64,000 bases of DNA. It comes from Streptomyces phaeofaciens (GTDB lineage: Bacteria > Actinomycetota > Actinomycetes > Streptomycetales > Streptomycetaceae). The notes below the pieces were generated by a model that saw only the letters and a list, made by a program, of their open reading frames with translations, was not told the DNA's origin and made no database searches. Positions 17,208 through 26,064 of this stretch are shown here, piece after piece. The DNA lies in assembly GCF_014648915.1 (NCBI RefSeq), contig NZ_BMSA01000014.1:62001-126000 (forward strand), read 5' to 3'. The position numbers and the translations under genes are program-made. Positions within the stretch are counted from its first letter, which is position 1. Each line of letters starts with the position of its first letter.

Positions 17208-17816
17208 TCACCCGAAAGAGGATGCCGGCTCCGGGTCCGTCGACAGGCGCCCGTGCAGGTGTACGTCGCGGAAGGCGTCCTGTCGTCCCGCCTCCCACAT
17301 CGCGCCGCGCAGGGTTCCCTCCGGCCGGAAGCCGCACCGTTCCGCGATCCGGCAGGACGCCTCGTGGCCGAGGGCATGGCCCAGTTCGAGGCGGTGCAGG
17401 CCGACCTCGGTGAAGGCCCAGCGGGCCGCGAGCAGCAGGGAGCGGGTGGCCACGTGGCGGCCGCGGGCCTCGGGGAGGACCCAGTAGCCGACCCGGGCGA
17501 CGCTCATGACCCGGTCGATCGCGTGGACGCCGATCTGTCCGAGGACCGTGCCGTCGGCGGCGTCCGTGACACAGAAGGTCATGCCGACACCGGTGGCCAC
17601 GTCGGCGGCCCTGACCTCCAGGGCAGCCCGGGCGCCCGCGCTGTCGGCGATCGTCCGCAGCGGGGTGTTCCAGCGCCGGAACTCCTCGTCGACGTGCCCG
17701 CGCAGCCAGGCGTCCACGTCGGCGGGGGACTCGGGGTCCCAGAGGCGCAAGCGCAGGCCGTGGCCGTGGGGACCGGGGGCGAGAGGGAGGGGGCGCGGCT
17801 CGCGGATGTCGGTCAT
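17208..17816 (-). CDS. GNAT acetyltransferase (RimJ/RimL type)
   Basis: A 202-residue GNAT protein. It has LRLRLWDPESPADVDAWL at the start, a beta4 GQIGVHAIDR segment, and the acetyl-CoA binding loop VLPEARGRHVATRSLLL followed by LHRLELGHALGHEASCRIAE. This is the RimJ/RimL layout, used on protein N-termini or small amines. Starts at ATG 17816. No substrate can be assigned. Confidence 0.85.
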   Translation of the reverse strand: MTDIREPRPLPLAPGPHGHGLRLRLWDPESPADVDAWLRGHVDEEFRRWNTPLRTIADSAGARAALEVRAADVATGVGMTFCVTDAADGTVLGQIGVHAIDRVMSVARVGYWVLPEARGRHVATRSLLLAARWAFTEVGLHRLELGHALGHEASCRIAERCGFRPEGTLRGAMWEAGRQDAFRDVHLHGRLSTDPEPASSFG

Positions 17817-17869
17817 CCGGCCATTGAACACCCCGCGTCTTTCACGCCGCCCGCCGCCCGGCGCGCGGC

Positions 17870-18271
17870 TCAGGCGGGCCGGAACACCGGCACCCCGTCC
17901 CGGAACGCCACCTCCAGCTCCATGCCCGTCCGCAGCAGCCCGTCCTCGTCCTCGCCCGCCTCCACCACCTCGGTCGCCATGCGCGGCCCCTCCGCGAGGT
18001 CGACCATGGCGGCGACGTACGGCGTCCGTGCCCCGAAGGGCGGCAGGTCGTTCCTGTGCACCACGGACCAGGTGTAGAGCGTGGCCCGGCCACTGGCGTC
18101 CTCCCAGGTCACGGCCTCGCTCCAGCAGTACGGGCAGAACTCCCGGGGGTAGTGGTGGGCCCGCCCGCAGTCCCCGCAGCGCCGGATCAGCAGCCGGCCC
18201 TCGGCCGCCGCGTCCCAGTACGTGCGGGTGAAGGCATCGACCTCGGGGACGTCGTACCGCGCCTCCCCCAT
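17870..18271 (-). CDS. DUF35 Zn-ribbon/OB-fold protein (second copy)
   Basis: A 133-residue protein with an N-terminal helix, a zinc ribbon (CGDC and CPYC, about residues 35-55) and an OB-fold (WSVVHRNDLPPFG, YVAAMVDLAEGPRM). It is of the same family as the protein at 2864 and a plausible partner for the unlinked Ltp at 12195. The ATG at 18271 is preceded by a tandemly duplicated 23-bp start cassette containing two 6-codon mini-ORFs that couple it to the DoxX gene upstream. Confidence 0.82.
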   Translation of the reverse strand: MGEARYDVPEVDAFTRTYWDAAAEGRLLIRRCGDCGRAHHYPREFCPYCWSEAVTWEDASGRATLYTWSVVHRNDLPPFGARTPYVAAMVDLAEGPRMATEVVEAGEDEDGLLRTGMELEVAFRDGVPVFRPA

Positions 18272-18313
18272 CGTCACCACCGGTCCTCACCCATCGTCAC
18301 CACCGGTCCTCGC
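18268..18313 (-). repeat. Duplicated 23-bp translation-start cassette
   Basis: Two head-to-tail 23-bp copies (18268-18290 and 18291-18313, 22/23 identical) carry GAGGACC and an ATG. On the minus strand they give two mini-ORFs, MSEDRW (18297-18317) and MGEDRW (18274-18294). Each ends TGACGATG, so translation could pass from the DoxX stop through both to the DUF35 start. Confidence 0.7.
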
Positions 18314-18316
18314 TCA

Positions 18317-18763
18317 TCAGAACCACCCCAGCACACTGTCCACCGACCACGTCTGCCACGCCATCCCGCCGAGTCCCACCGCCGAGATCAGCGCCATCAT
18401 CCCGTTCTGCCCCTGCTCGGCCCAGTCATGGATCATGAGGACGAGGTAGATCAGGTTGAGGAGGAGCCCGGCGGCCAGGGCGATCGGGGTGAGGAAGCCG
18501 AGCACCAGTCCGAGGCCGAGGGCGAGTTCCGCGTAGACGACGACGTACGCCATCACGCGCGGCCGCGGCTGGACGATCGCCGTGAAGCCCGAACGGACCG
18601 CGTTCCAGCGGTGTTTGGCGGCGACGTCCGCCGCCCAGGCGATGCCGGAGCCCTCGAACCAGCTCTTCTTCTCCTTGTGCCGCCAGCTCTCCAGCCACCA
18701 CAGCCCGAGCCCGATCCGCAGGACGGCCAGCCATTCCGCACCGGTGAGCCAGATCGCATCCAT
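18317..18763 (-). CDS. DoxX-like integral membrane protein
   Basis: A 148-residue protein with four hydrophobic segments (LAVLRIGLGLWWLES; VVVYAELALGLGLVLGFL; IALAAGLLLNLIYLVL; MMALISAVGLGGMAW), the DoxX layout. DoxX proteins are linked to quinone or thiol redox. The ATG at 18763 is 4 nt from a perfect CTGAC-N5-GTCAG operator and has no Shine-Dalgarno. It therefore belongs to the same regulon and appears leaderless. Its stop overlaps an ATG (TGATG) of a mini-ORF leading to the DUF35 gene. Confidence 0.82.
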   Translation of the reverse strand: MDAIWLTGAEWLAVLRIGLGLWWLESWRHKEKKSWFEGSGIAWAADVAAKHRWNAVRSGFTAIVQPRPRVMAYVVVYAELALGLGLVLGFLTPIALAAGLLLNLIYLVLMIHDWAEQGQNGMMALISAVGLGGMAWQTWSVDSVLGWF

Positions 18764-18767
18764 GAAT

Positions 18768-18782
18768 CTGACGGTACGTCAG
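18768..18782. promoter_or_regulatory. CTGAC-N5-GTCAG operator of the doxX-DUF35 operon
   Basis: CTGACGGTACGTCAG is perfect in both arms. On the minus strand TACCGT fits a -10 box ending 7 nt before the ATG, and the 13 bases GTCAGATTCATGG are identical to those at the Ltp gene at 12195. Confidence 0.78.
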
Positions 18783-18943
18783 ATCACCGCCGCCGGGAAG
18801 CCCATGTATTTCCGATGAGAGAAACCTGTGCGCCCGCGGTGAATCTGTGGGTCCTCCATGAATGGCGCCAGATTGTTGGCAATTTTGTTCGCACTCCCGC
18901 TAGGTTCACAGACGCAACCCGACAGCAGCGAGGGAGTGGAACC

Positions 18944-20599
18944 GTGAAGCACAGGGCAGTCAAGCGCAGGTCGGTCGTCTTGGGCATCGGTGCCACCGCC
19001 GGCGTCGCCGCGGTGGGCGGCATCGCCCTGAGCGCGCAGGCGTCCGACGGCACGTCGTCCTCGTCCTCCGCCACGGGGTCCCTGGTCTTCGACCCGGACG
19101 CCTACACCGAGCTCACCACCACCGTCACGGACACCGCCGGCGACGACCACGAGGTGACCTACCACTTCTGGAAGGCGATCACCTACGTCGCCGCCCCGGT
19201 GGACGAGAAGTACCAGAGCCTGAACGTCAGCGTCCCGGTCGAGATCGACGGCACCGCCGTCGACGCGAGCGACGCACCGATCCTGTTCGCGAACTCCGTC
19301 GGCGGCTACATGCCGTCCTCGGTGGCCGACGCCACCGGCATCGGCGCCGGGGGCGGCGGCATGACCGGCGGCGGCGCCCCCGGCGGCGCGCCCACCGGCT
19401 CCGCGTCCGCCACCGCCACCGCCTCCGCGTCCGCCAGTGCCTCCGCCGCCCCCAACGCCAACGCGAACACCAACGCCACCGGCGGCGCCCTGAGCAGCAA
19501 CCAGCTGCTCGCCCTCGCCGCCGGGTACGTCGTCGTCGAGCCCGGCGCCCGCGGCCGCACGCTCACGAACTCCGCCGGCGAGTACTACGGTGTCGCGCCC
19601 GCCGCGATCGTCGACCTCAAGGCCGCCGTACGGTACGTACGCGCCAACAAGGGCCGGATCCCGGGCGACACCGACCGGATCGTCTCCGCCGGCACCAGCG
19701 CCGGCGGCGCCCTGTCCTCGCTGCTCGGCGCTTCCGGCGACAGCCCGCTCTACGACACGTACCTCGAGGAGCTGGGCGCCGCCGACGCCTCCGACGCGAT
19801 CTTCGCGACCGGCGCCTGGTGCCCGATCACCGACCTGGAGCACGCCGACGGCGCCTACGAGTGGAACTGGGGCGCCAACGCCCTCGGCACCGGCGAGCAG
19901 GTCGACCAGGCGGTGTCGAAGACGCTGCGGTCGCAGTTCGCGGAGTACCAGGCCTCGCTGAAGGTCAAGGGCCTCGGCGGCTTCGGCACGCTGACCGCCC
20001 GCAACTACGACGCGTACCTGGTCGAGCGGTACCTGGAGCCGTCCGCCACCACGTATCTCGCGGCCCTCTCCGACGCCGACCGCGCGACCTACCTCGCCGC
20101 CAACACCTTCATCACCTGGAAGAACGACCGGGCGTCGTTCTCCTGGGACGACTTCCTCACCCACGTCGGAGCCCGCAAGAAGACCGTTCCGGCCTTCGAC
20201 GCCTTCGACCTGTCGACCGGCGAGAACAACCTCTTCGGCAAGGGCACCACCCAGGCCCGTCACTTCACGGCGTACGGCCTGAAGAACGACACCACCGGGG
20301 TCACCGCCAAGCGTCTGGCCGCCGACATCCCCGAGGTGCTGCGGCTGATGAACCCGATGCACTTCCTGGTCGACAAGCCCAACCCGGGCCGTACCAAGCA
20401 CTGGTGGATCCGGCTCGGCACGAACGACTCGGACACCTCGCACACGGTCTCCGCCAACATCGCCGCCGCCGCGCACACCCTCGGCGACGACGTGAACCAC
20501 CTCTACTACTGGGACCAGGGGCACGGCGCCAACACCGACCCGGGCGACTTCATCACGTGGATCGCGAAGGTGACGGGACACAAGAGCCGCAAGAGGTGA
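18944..20599 (+). CDS. Secreted tannase/feruloyl-esterase-like alpha/beta hydrolase
   Basis: A 551-residue secreted enzyme with a twin-arginine-type signal (KRRSVVLGIGATAGVAAVGG, cleavage near AQA-SD). The alpha/beta-hydrolase core has the nucleophile elbow GTSAGGALSS and a late catalytic His candidate in YYWDQGHGANTD. An Ala/Ser/Thr and Asn/Ala low-complexity insert lies at about residues 140-180. It resembles subtype-B tannases and related carboxylesterases; the natural ester is unknown. The GTG at 18944 has a GAGGGAG Shine-Dalgarno. No shared operator lies in the 160 bp upstream. Confidence 0.75.
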   Translation: MKHRAVKRRSVVLGIGATAGVAAVGGIALSAQASDGTSSSSSATGSLVFDPDAYTELTTTVTDTAGDDHEVTYHFWKAITYVAAPVDEKYQSLNVSVPVEIDGTAVDASDAPILFANSVGGYMPSSVADATGIGAGGGGMTGGGAPGGAPTGSASATATASASASASAAPNANANTNATGGALSSNQLLALAAGYVVVEPGARGRTLTNSAGEYYGVAPAAIVDLKAAVRYVRANKGRIPGDTDRIVSAGTSAGGALSSLLGASGDSPLYDTYLEELGAADASDAIFATGAWCPITDLEHADGAYEWNWGANALGTGEQVDQAVSKTLRSQFAEYQASLKVKGLGGFGTLTARNYDAYLVERYLEPSATTYLAALSDADRATYLAANTFITWKNDRASFSWDDFLTHVGARKKTVPAFDAFDLSTGENNLFGKGTTQARHFTAYGLKNDTTGVTAKRLAADIPEVLRLMNPMHFLVDKPNPGRTKHWWIRLGTNDSDTSHTVSANIAAAAHTLGDDVNHLYYWDQGHGANTDPGDFITWIAKVTGHKSRKR

Positions 20600-20697
20600 G
20601 ACCGGCCTCCACCGGAACACCGTCCCCCGCCGCGACCGCGGGGGACCCTGAACGCGGCGGCGTCCGTTTCCCGTCATAGCTACCGACGCCGTCCGCC

Positions 20698-20737
20698 CGC
20701 GACGCCTGGCCCAAGCGCACCTGGACCAGGCGTCGCG
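20698..20737 (+). terminator. Hairpin terminator after the esterase gene
   Basis: A perfect 12-bp stem, CGCGACGCCTGG at 20698-20709 with its complement at 20726-20737 and a 16-nt loop. It is in the 292-bp gap before the flavin monooxygenase; the rest of that gap shows nothing recognisable. Confidence 0.7.
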
Positions 20738-20891
20738 GTGTCTCCGCACCCGCCCCGGCGCGCCGTTTCTCCACGACCAGGTGAGGTACGTCACCGGTCC
20801 CACCCACCTCTCCCCCAAGCGTGATCGATCCGCAACCAATTCCGGTCTTGACCGAGACCCATCAATCGCGCGCGTGATTACGCTCGCGCTC

Positions 20892-22088
20892 ATGGAAGAC
20901 TCCGCACCGTCCGCGCCCGCCCCCGAGCCCGTCGCGATCACCGCCGCGAACCCCGCCGACCGCCCGGTCTACGTCATCGGCGGCGGCCCCGGCGGACTCG
21001 CCACCGCGCACGCCCTGCGCGCCCGGGGGATACGCGCCGTCGTGGTGGAGAAGGCCGACCGGGTCGGCGCGTCCTGGAGCCGCCACTACGACCGGCTGCA
21101 TCTGCACACCACCCGGCGGCTGTCCGCCCTCCCGGGGCTGAAGATGCCGCGCCGGTTCGGCCGCTGGGTGACACGTGACGACATGGTGCGGTACCTGGAG
21201 AAGTACGCCGAGGCCCAGGAGCTGGAGATCGTCACCGGCGTCGAGGTCTCCCGGATCGAGCGCACCGAGGACGGCACCGGCTGGCTGCTGCACGCCAGCG
21301 GCGGCCGTGAACTGACCGGTTCGGCGGTCGTCGTCGCCACCGGCTACAACCACACCCCGTACCTGCCCGGCTGGCCGGGCCGCGAGACGTTCGCCGGCGA
21401 CCTCACGCACGCCGCCGCCTACCGCAACGGCAAGCCCTACGCCGGCCGGGACGTGCTGGTCGTCGGTCTCGGCAACACCGGCGCGGAGATAGCCGTCGAC
21501 CTGGTGGAGAGCGGCGCCGAGCGGGTCCGGCTCGCGGTGCGCACGGTCCCGCACATCGTCCGCCGCTCGACCGCCGGCTGGCCCGCCCAGTACAGCGGCA
21601 TCCTCGTCCGGCGCCTGCCGGTCGGCCTCGTCGACCGGATCTGCCGGGTCATGGCGCTGAGCCTGCCCGACCTCTCCGCGCACGGCCTGCCGCGCCCCGA
21701 CACCGGCCTCTACACCCGCGCGAGACAGGGCGCGATCCCGGTGCAGGACGTCGGTCTGATCGACGCCGTGCGCAAGGGCAGGGTCGAGATCGTGGCCGCC
21801 GTGGAGGGCTTCGAGGACGGCGGAAAGGTGGTCCTCGCGGACGGCACCCGGATCTCGCCGGACGCCGTGGTCGCCGCCACCGGGTACGTCCGCGCGCTGG
21901 AGACCCTGGTCGGCCACCTCGACGTGCTCGACGAACGCGGCCTCCCGCTCGCGCACGGCCCGCGCGCGCCCCGGAACGCGCCCGGCCTGTACTTCACCGG
22001 TTTCACCACCCCGATCAGCGGCACGCTGCGCGAGCTGGTGATCGACGCGGGGCGGATCGCGAACGCCGTGCGCCGCCAACTCCCGTAA
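20892..22088 (+). CDS. FAD/NAD(P)-dependent monooxygenase-like oxidoreductase
   Basis: A 398-residue flavoprotein with two Rossmann motifs: the FAD site VYVIGGGPGGLATAHAL near residue 26 and the NAD(P) site VLVVGLGNTGAEIAVDL near 195. ATG motifs VVVATGYNHTPYLPGWPG and VVAATGYVRAL support the flavin-containing monooxygenase/YUCCA-like group. Substrate unknown. The ATG at 20892 lacks a clear ribosome-binding site. It is followed at 122 bp by another flavoenzyme. Confidence 0.82.
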   Translation: MEDSAPSAPAPEPVAITAANPADRPVYVIGGGPGGLATAHALRARGIRAVVVEKADRVGASWSRHYDRLHLHTTRRLSALPGLKMPRRFGRWVTRDDMVRYLEKYAEAQELEIVTGVEVSRIERTEDGTGWLLHASGGRELTGSAVVVATGYNHTPYLPGWPGRETFAGDLTHAAAYRNGKPYAGRDVLVVGLGNTGAEIAVDLVESGAERVRLAVRTVPHIVRRSTAGWPAQYSGILVRRLPVGLVDRICRVMALSLPDLSAHGLPRPDTGLYTRARQGAIPVQDVGLIDAVRKGRVEIVAAVEGFEDGGKVVLADGTRISPDAVVAATGYVRALETLVGHLDVLDERGLPLAHGPRAPRNAPGLYFTGFTTPISGTLRELVIDAGRIANAVRRQLP

Positions 22089-22210
22089 CCGCAAACCTTC
22101 TTACGCGTGCGTCAGATGTGACGAGAGCGTTGTCCCGTGCCCCGGCGCGGAGCAAGAATGTGAGCCCTGTTCACCTTTCCAGCTCCGCCCCCTCTCTACG
22201 GAGGCCGCAC

Positions 22211-23701
22211 GTGGCAAGTGAAAGACAGCTCTCCCGCCGCTCCCTGCTCGGCCGCACCGCCGCCGTGGCCGCCGGTGCCGGCGCCCTCACCGCGACCGCC
22301 GCCGGTACGGCGTCCGCGGCCACCCGGGACGTGGACGTCGCGATCGTCGGCGCCGGCCTGGCCGGTCTCACCGCGGCCCGCGACCTGGTGGCGGCCGGGC
22401 GGACGGTCGCCGTCCTGGAGGCCCGCGACCGGGTCGGCGGGCGAGTGGTCAACCTGCCGCTGGCGGGCGGCGGCGTCACCGAGGGCGGCGGCGAGTTCAT
22501 CGGCCCCACCCAGACCCGTATCAAGGCGCTCGCCGACTCCCTCGGCGTGGACACCTTCGCCACCTACAACACCGGCAAGAACCTCCTCTACAAGGACGGC
22601 AAGAAGACCCCGTACGCCACCGACGGGCTGCTCGGCTCGGTCCCGCCCGTCGACGTGGCCGGGCTCGCCAACGCGGCGATCGTGCAGGCCTCGCTGGACG
22701 ACATGGCCAAGCAGGTGCCGGTCGACGCGCCGTGGACCGCCGCGAAGGCGCAGGAGTGGGACCGGCAGACCTTCGAGACCTGGCTGCGCGCCAACGCCGT
22801 GGTGCCGTCCGCCAAGTTCCTCATGGACGTGGCCTGCACGTCGATCTTCTCGGCCGAGCCGCGCGAACTCTCCCTGCTGTTCGTGCTGTTCTACATCGCC
22901 GCCGCCGGCGACGAATCGACCCCGGGCACCCTGGAACGCCTGACCGAGACCGCGAACGGCGCCCAGGAGCTGCGGTTCGTCGGCGGCTCCCAGCTGGTGC
23001 CGGTCAAGCTCGCCGCCACGCTCGGCGACCGGGTGGTCCTGAACGCGCCGGTGCGCACGATCACCCGGTCCGGCGGCGGGTACACCGTGACGGCGGACGG
23101 CGTCACCGTCACCGCCCGGCGGGTCGTCGTCGCCGTACCCCCGCCACTGGCGGCCCGGATCGTGTACGACCCGCTCCTGCCGGCTGCCCGCGACCAGCTC
23201 ACCCAGCGGCTGCCGATGGCCTCGGTCGGCAAGGCGATCGCGATCTACGACACGCCCTTCTGGCGGGCCGACGGCCTGAACGGCCAGGTCGTGAGCGACA
23301 CCGGGGTGGTCAGCTCCACCTTCGACAACTCCCCGCCGGACGCCTCCTACGGCGCGCTGATGGGCTTCATCGAGGCGGACAAGGCGCGGGAGCTGGACGC
23401 GGCGAGCGAGGCGGAGGTCAGGGCGGCCGTCCTGAAGGACTACGTGACGTACTTCGGCGAGAAAGCCGCCTCCCCCACCTCGTTCGTCCTGCAACGCTGG
23501 AACAACGAGCGCTACACCCGGGGCGGCCCGGTCTCCATCGCCGCGCCGGGCGTCCTGACCCAGTACGGCCCCGCCCTGCGCGCGCCCGTCGGCGGCCTCC
23601 ACTGGGCGGGGACGGAGACGTCCGTCCACTGGATGGGCTTCATGGACGGGGCGGTGCGCTCGGGCGAGCGGGTGGCGAAGGAGGTACTGGCGGCGCTGTA
23701 G
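22211..23701 (+). CDS. Secreted flavin amine oxidase
   Basis: A 496-residue flavin-dependent amine oxidase. A twin-arginine signal (SRRSLLGRTAAVAAGAGALT, cleavage near ASA-AT) precedes the FAD motif VAIVGAGLAGLTAARDL and EARDRVGGR. The C-terminal FAD motif is GLHWAGTETSVHWMGFMDGAVRSG (split here only by context). The MAO-like fold predicts oxidation of an amine, probably outside the membrane after Tat export of the folded holoenzyme. GTG at 22211 has ACGGAGG about 7 nt upstream. Confidence 0.85.
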   Translation: MASERQLSRRSLLGRTAAVAAGAGALTATAAGTASAATRDVDVAIVGAGLAGLTAARDLVAAGRTVAVLEARDRVGGRVVNLPLAGGGVTEGGGEFIGPTQTRIKALADSLGVDTFATYNTGKNLLYKDGKKTPYATDGLLGSVPPVDVAGLANAAIVQASLDDMAKQVPVDAPWTAAKAQEWDRQTFETWLRANAVVPSAKFLMDVACTSIFSAEPRELSLLFVLFYIAAAGDESTPGTLERLTETANGAQELRFVGGSQLVPVKLAATLGDRVVLNAPVRTITRSGGGYTVTADGVTVTARRVVVAVPPPLAARIVYDPLLPAARDQLTQRLPMASVGKAIAIYDTPFWRADGLNGQVVSDTGVVSSTFDNSPPDASYGALMGFIEADKARELDAASEAEVRAAVLKDYVTYFGEKAASPTSFVLQRWNNERYTRGGPVSIAAPGVLTQYGPALRAPVGGLHWAGTETSVHWMGFMDGAVRSGERVAKEVLAAL

Positions 23702-23756
23702 GCGCGGCGGGCATCCCTCTCGCCGGGTCCGTCCCTTTCTGTGTGCACACCCATTC

Positions 23757-23795
23757 CTGACACACCGTCAGGTCTGTAACCTGACAGAGCGTCAG
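23757..23795. promoter_or_regulatory. Tandem CTGAC-N5-GTCAG operators before the CoA synthetase operon
   Basis: Two perfect copies lie at 23757-23771 (spacer ACACC) and 23781-23795 (spacer AGAGC), centres 24 bp apart, 34 bp before the ATG at 23829, which has an AGGAGCGGG ribosome-binding region. Confidence 0.8.
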
Positions 23796-23828
23796 TTACT
23801 CGGCAGTCACACAGGAGCGGGCGGACCG

Positions 23829-26054
23829 ATGCTTGGATCAACCCACGGCACCCTCACCACCGGCTCCCGCCGGGCCCGGGTCATCGCGTGCGGCGAGCAG
23901 CCCGGACCGGCCGTGCACGGGCGGCCGGCCGACTCGGACGACCTCGACGTCAGCGGCCGGCCGCTGTACGCGGACGTCCCCGATCTGGACCGGTTCTTCC
24001 GGCCCGAGTCGGTCGCGGTCGTCGGCGCCTCGGACGCCGAAGGACGCCCCAACACCGGTGTCACCCGTCAACTGGTGCGCTGGGCCGAGCGGGTGGGGGC
24101 ACGGCTGCATCCCGTGCACCCCACCCGCGAGTCGGTCTTCGGCCTCACCTGCGCCCCGTCCGTGGCCGACCTGCCGGAGCAGGTCGACCTCGCGGTCCTG
24201 CTGGTGGCCGACCCGTTGCCGGTGATCGAGCAGCTCGCCGAGGCGAAGGTGAGGTTCGCCGTCGTCTTCGCCTCCGGCTTCGCGGAGACGGGCGAGGCCG
24301 GCGCCGCCGCGCAGGCCCGCCTCGCGGCGGCGGTGAAGCGCTCCGGGATACGGCTGCTCGGCCCCAACACCAACCTCAACGCCTTCGAGCACTTCCGCGA
24401 CGACCTCGACGGGCCGTCGATCGCACTGATCACCCAGTCCGGCCACCAGGGCCGCCCGGTCTTCGCCCTCCAGGAACTCGGCATCCGCCTCTCCCACTGG
24501 GCACCGACCGGCAACGAGGCCGATCTGGAGACCGCCGACTTCCTCTCCTACTTCGCCGAACGCCCCGAGGTCGGCGCCATCGCCGCCTATGTCGAGGGCC
24601 TCAAGGACGGCCGCGCCTTCCTGCTCGCCGCCGACCGGGCCGCCCGGCGCGGGGTGCCGGTGGTCGCGGTCAAGGTGGGCCGCACCGAGACCGGCGCCCG
24701 CACCGCCGCCTCCCACACCGGCAAACTGACCGGCGCGGACGAGGTGGTGGACGCCGCGATGCGCCAGTACGGCGTGATCCGCGTCGACGGCCTCGACGAA
24801 CTCCAGGACACGGCGGCCCTGCTGGCCCGTGCCCGGCCGCCGCGGGCCGACGGGGTCGTCGTCTACTCGATCTCGGGCGGCACCGGCGCCCACGCCGCCG
24901 ACCTCGCGACCACGGCGGGCCTGCGGCTGCCGACGCTCTCCCCCACCCGCCAGGCCGAGCTGCACCAGTGGATCCCGGAGTACCTGAACGTGGCCAACCC
25001 GGTGGACAACGGCGGTCACCCGGTGGGCGACTGGCGCGGCCGGAAGATCATCGACGCGATCCTGGACGACCCCGAGGTGGGCGTCCTGATCTGCCCGATC
25101 ACCGGCCCCTTCCCGCCGCTCAGCGACCGGCTCGTCCAGGACCTGGTGGACGCGGCCGAGCACACGGACAAGCTGGTGTGCGTGGTCTGGGGCTCCCCCG
25201 TGGGCACGGAACCGGCGTACCGCGAGGTCCTCCTCGGCTCCTCCCGGGTGGCCACCTTCCGCACCCTCGCCAACTGCATCACGGCGGTCCGCGCCCACCT
25301 CGACCACCACCGCTTCGCCGCCGCCTACCGCTCCCCCTTCGACCAGGCCCCGCGCGTGCTGTCCCCGTCCTTCCGCAAGTCACGGATGCTGATGCGGCCG
25401 GGCCAGCAGCTCAGCGAGCACGCGGCGAAACAGCTGCTGCGGGCGTACGGCATCCGGGTCCCGCGCGAACAGCTGGTCACCAGCGCCGCGGCGGCCGTCC
25501 GGGCGGCGGGGCTGGTCGGCTATCCGGTGGTGATGAAGGCGTCCGGCGCGCAGATCGCCCACAAGACCGAGCTGGGCCTGGTGAAGATCGGCCTGACCTC
25601 GGCCAGCCAGGTCCGCGACGCCTACCGCGAGCTGACCGACATCGCCCGCTACGAGGGCGTCGCCCTGGACGGCGTCCTGGTGTGCCAGATGGTCGAGCGG
25701 GGCGTGGAGATGTTCGTCGGCGTCACCCACGACGACCTGTTCGGGCCGACGGTGACGGTCGGGCTCGGCGGGGTCCTGGTGGAGGTCCTGCGGGACGCCG
25801 CCGTACGCGTCCCGCCGTTCGGCGAGGACCAGGCCCGCGCGATGCTCGCCGAACTGCGCGGCCGGGCCCTGCTGGACGGCGTCCGGGGCCGCCCGCCGGC
25901 CGACCTGGACGCCCTCGTCGAGGTGATCCTGCGGGTCCAGCGCATGGCGCTGGAACTCGGCGACGACCTCGCCGAACTCGACATCAACCCGCTGATGGTG
26001 CTGCCCTCGGGGCAGGGGGCGGTGGCACTGGACGCGCTGGCGGTGTGCCGTTGA
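23829..26054 (+). CDS. Acetate-CoA ligase (ADP-forming)-family acyl-CoA synthetase, fused
   Basis: A 741-residue protein with, in order, a CoA-binding Rossmann domain (about 45-150, SVAVVGASDAEGRPNTG), a succinyl-CoA-ligase-like flavodoxin domain (about 180-330, with TQSGHQG near 205) and a C-terminal ATP-grasp domain (about 515-740, GYPVVMKASGAQIAHKTELG). Members activate short or branched acids, or act with PAT-type regulation. It starts an operon with an ankyrin protein and a crotonase, behind two shared operators, which places it in the catabolic regulon. Confidence 0.85.
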   Translation: MLGSTHGTLTTGSRRARVIACGEQPGPAVHGRPADSDDLDVSGRPLYADVPDLDRFFRPESVAVVGASDAEGRPNTGVTRQLVRWAERVGARLHPVHPTRESVFGLTCAPSVADLPEQVDLAVLLVADPLPVIEQLAEAKVRFAVVFASGFAETGEAGAAAQARLAAAVKRSGIRLLGPNTNLNAFEHFRDDLDGPSIALITQSGHQGRPVFALQELGIRLSHWAPTGNEADLETADFLSYFAERPEVGAIAAYVEGLKDGRAFLLAADRAARRGVPVVAVKVGRTETGARTAASHTGKLTGADEVVDAAMRQYGVIRVDGLDELQDTAALLARARPPRADGVVVYSISGGTGAHAADLATTAGLRLPTLSPTRQAELHQWIPEYLNVANPVDNGGHPVGDWRGRKIIDAILDDPEVGVLICPITGPFPPLSDRLVQDLVDAAEHTDKLVCVVWGSPVGTEPAYREVLLGSSRVATFRTLANCITAVRAHLDHHRFAAAYRSPFDQAPRVLSPSFRKSRMLMRPGQQLSEHAAKQLLRAYGIRVPREQLVTSAAAAVRAAGLVGYPVVMKASGAQIAHKTELGLVKIGLTSASQVRDAYRELTDIARYEGVALDGVLVCQMVERGVEMFVGVTHDDLFGPTVTVGLGGVLVEVLRDAAVRVPPFGEDQARAMLAELRGRALLDGVRGRPPADLDALVEVILRVQRMALELGDDLAELDINPLMVLPSGQGAVALDALAVCR

Positions 26055-26064
26055 GGATCTCGGG

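Noticed and set aside
18056..18943. Long upstream extension of the esterase frame to 18056.
   Set aside because: It runs antisense through DUF35 and DoxX; the GTG at 18944 has a good ribosome-binding site followed directly by a signal peptide.
22100..22115. A GTCAG half-site before the amine oxidase gene (22111) resembling the shared operator.
   Set aside because: The left half reads TTACG at the required spacing, so there is no inverted repeat; not counted as a member.
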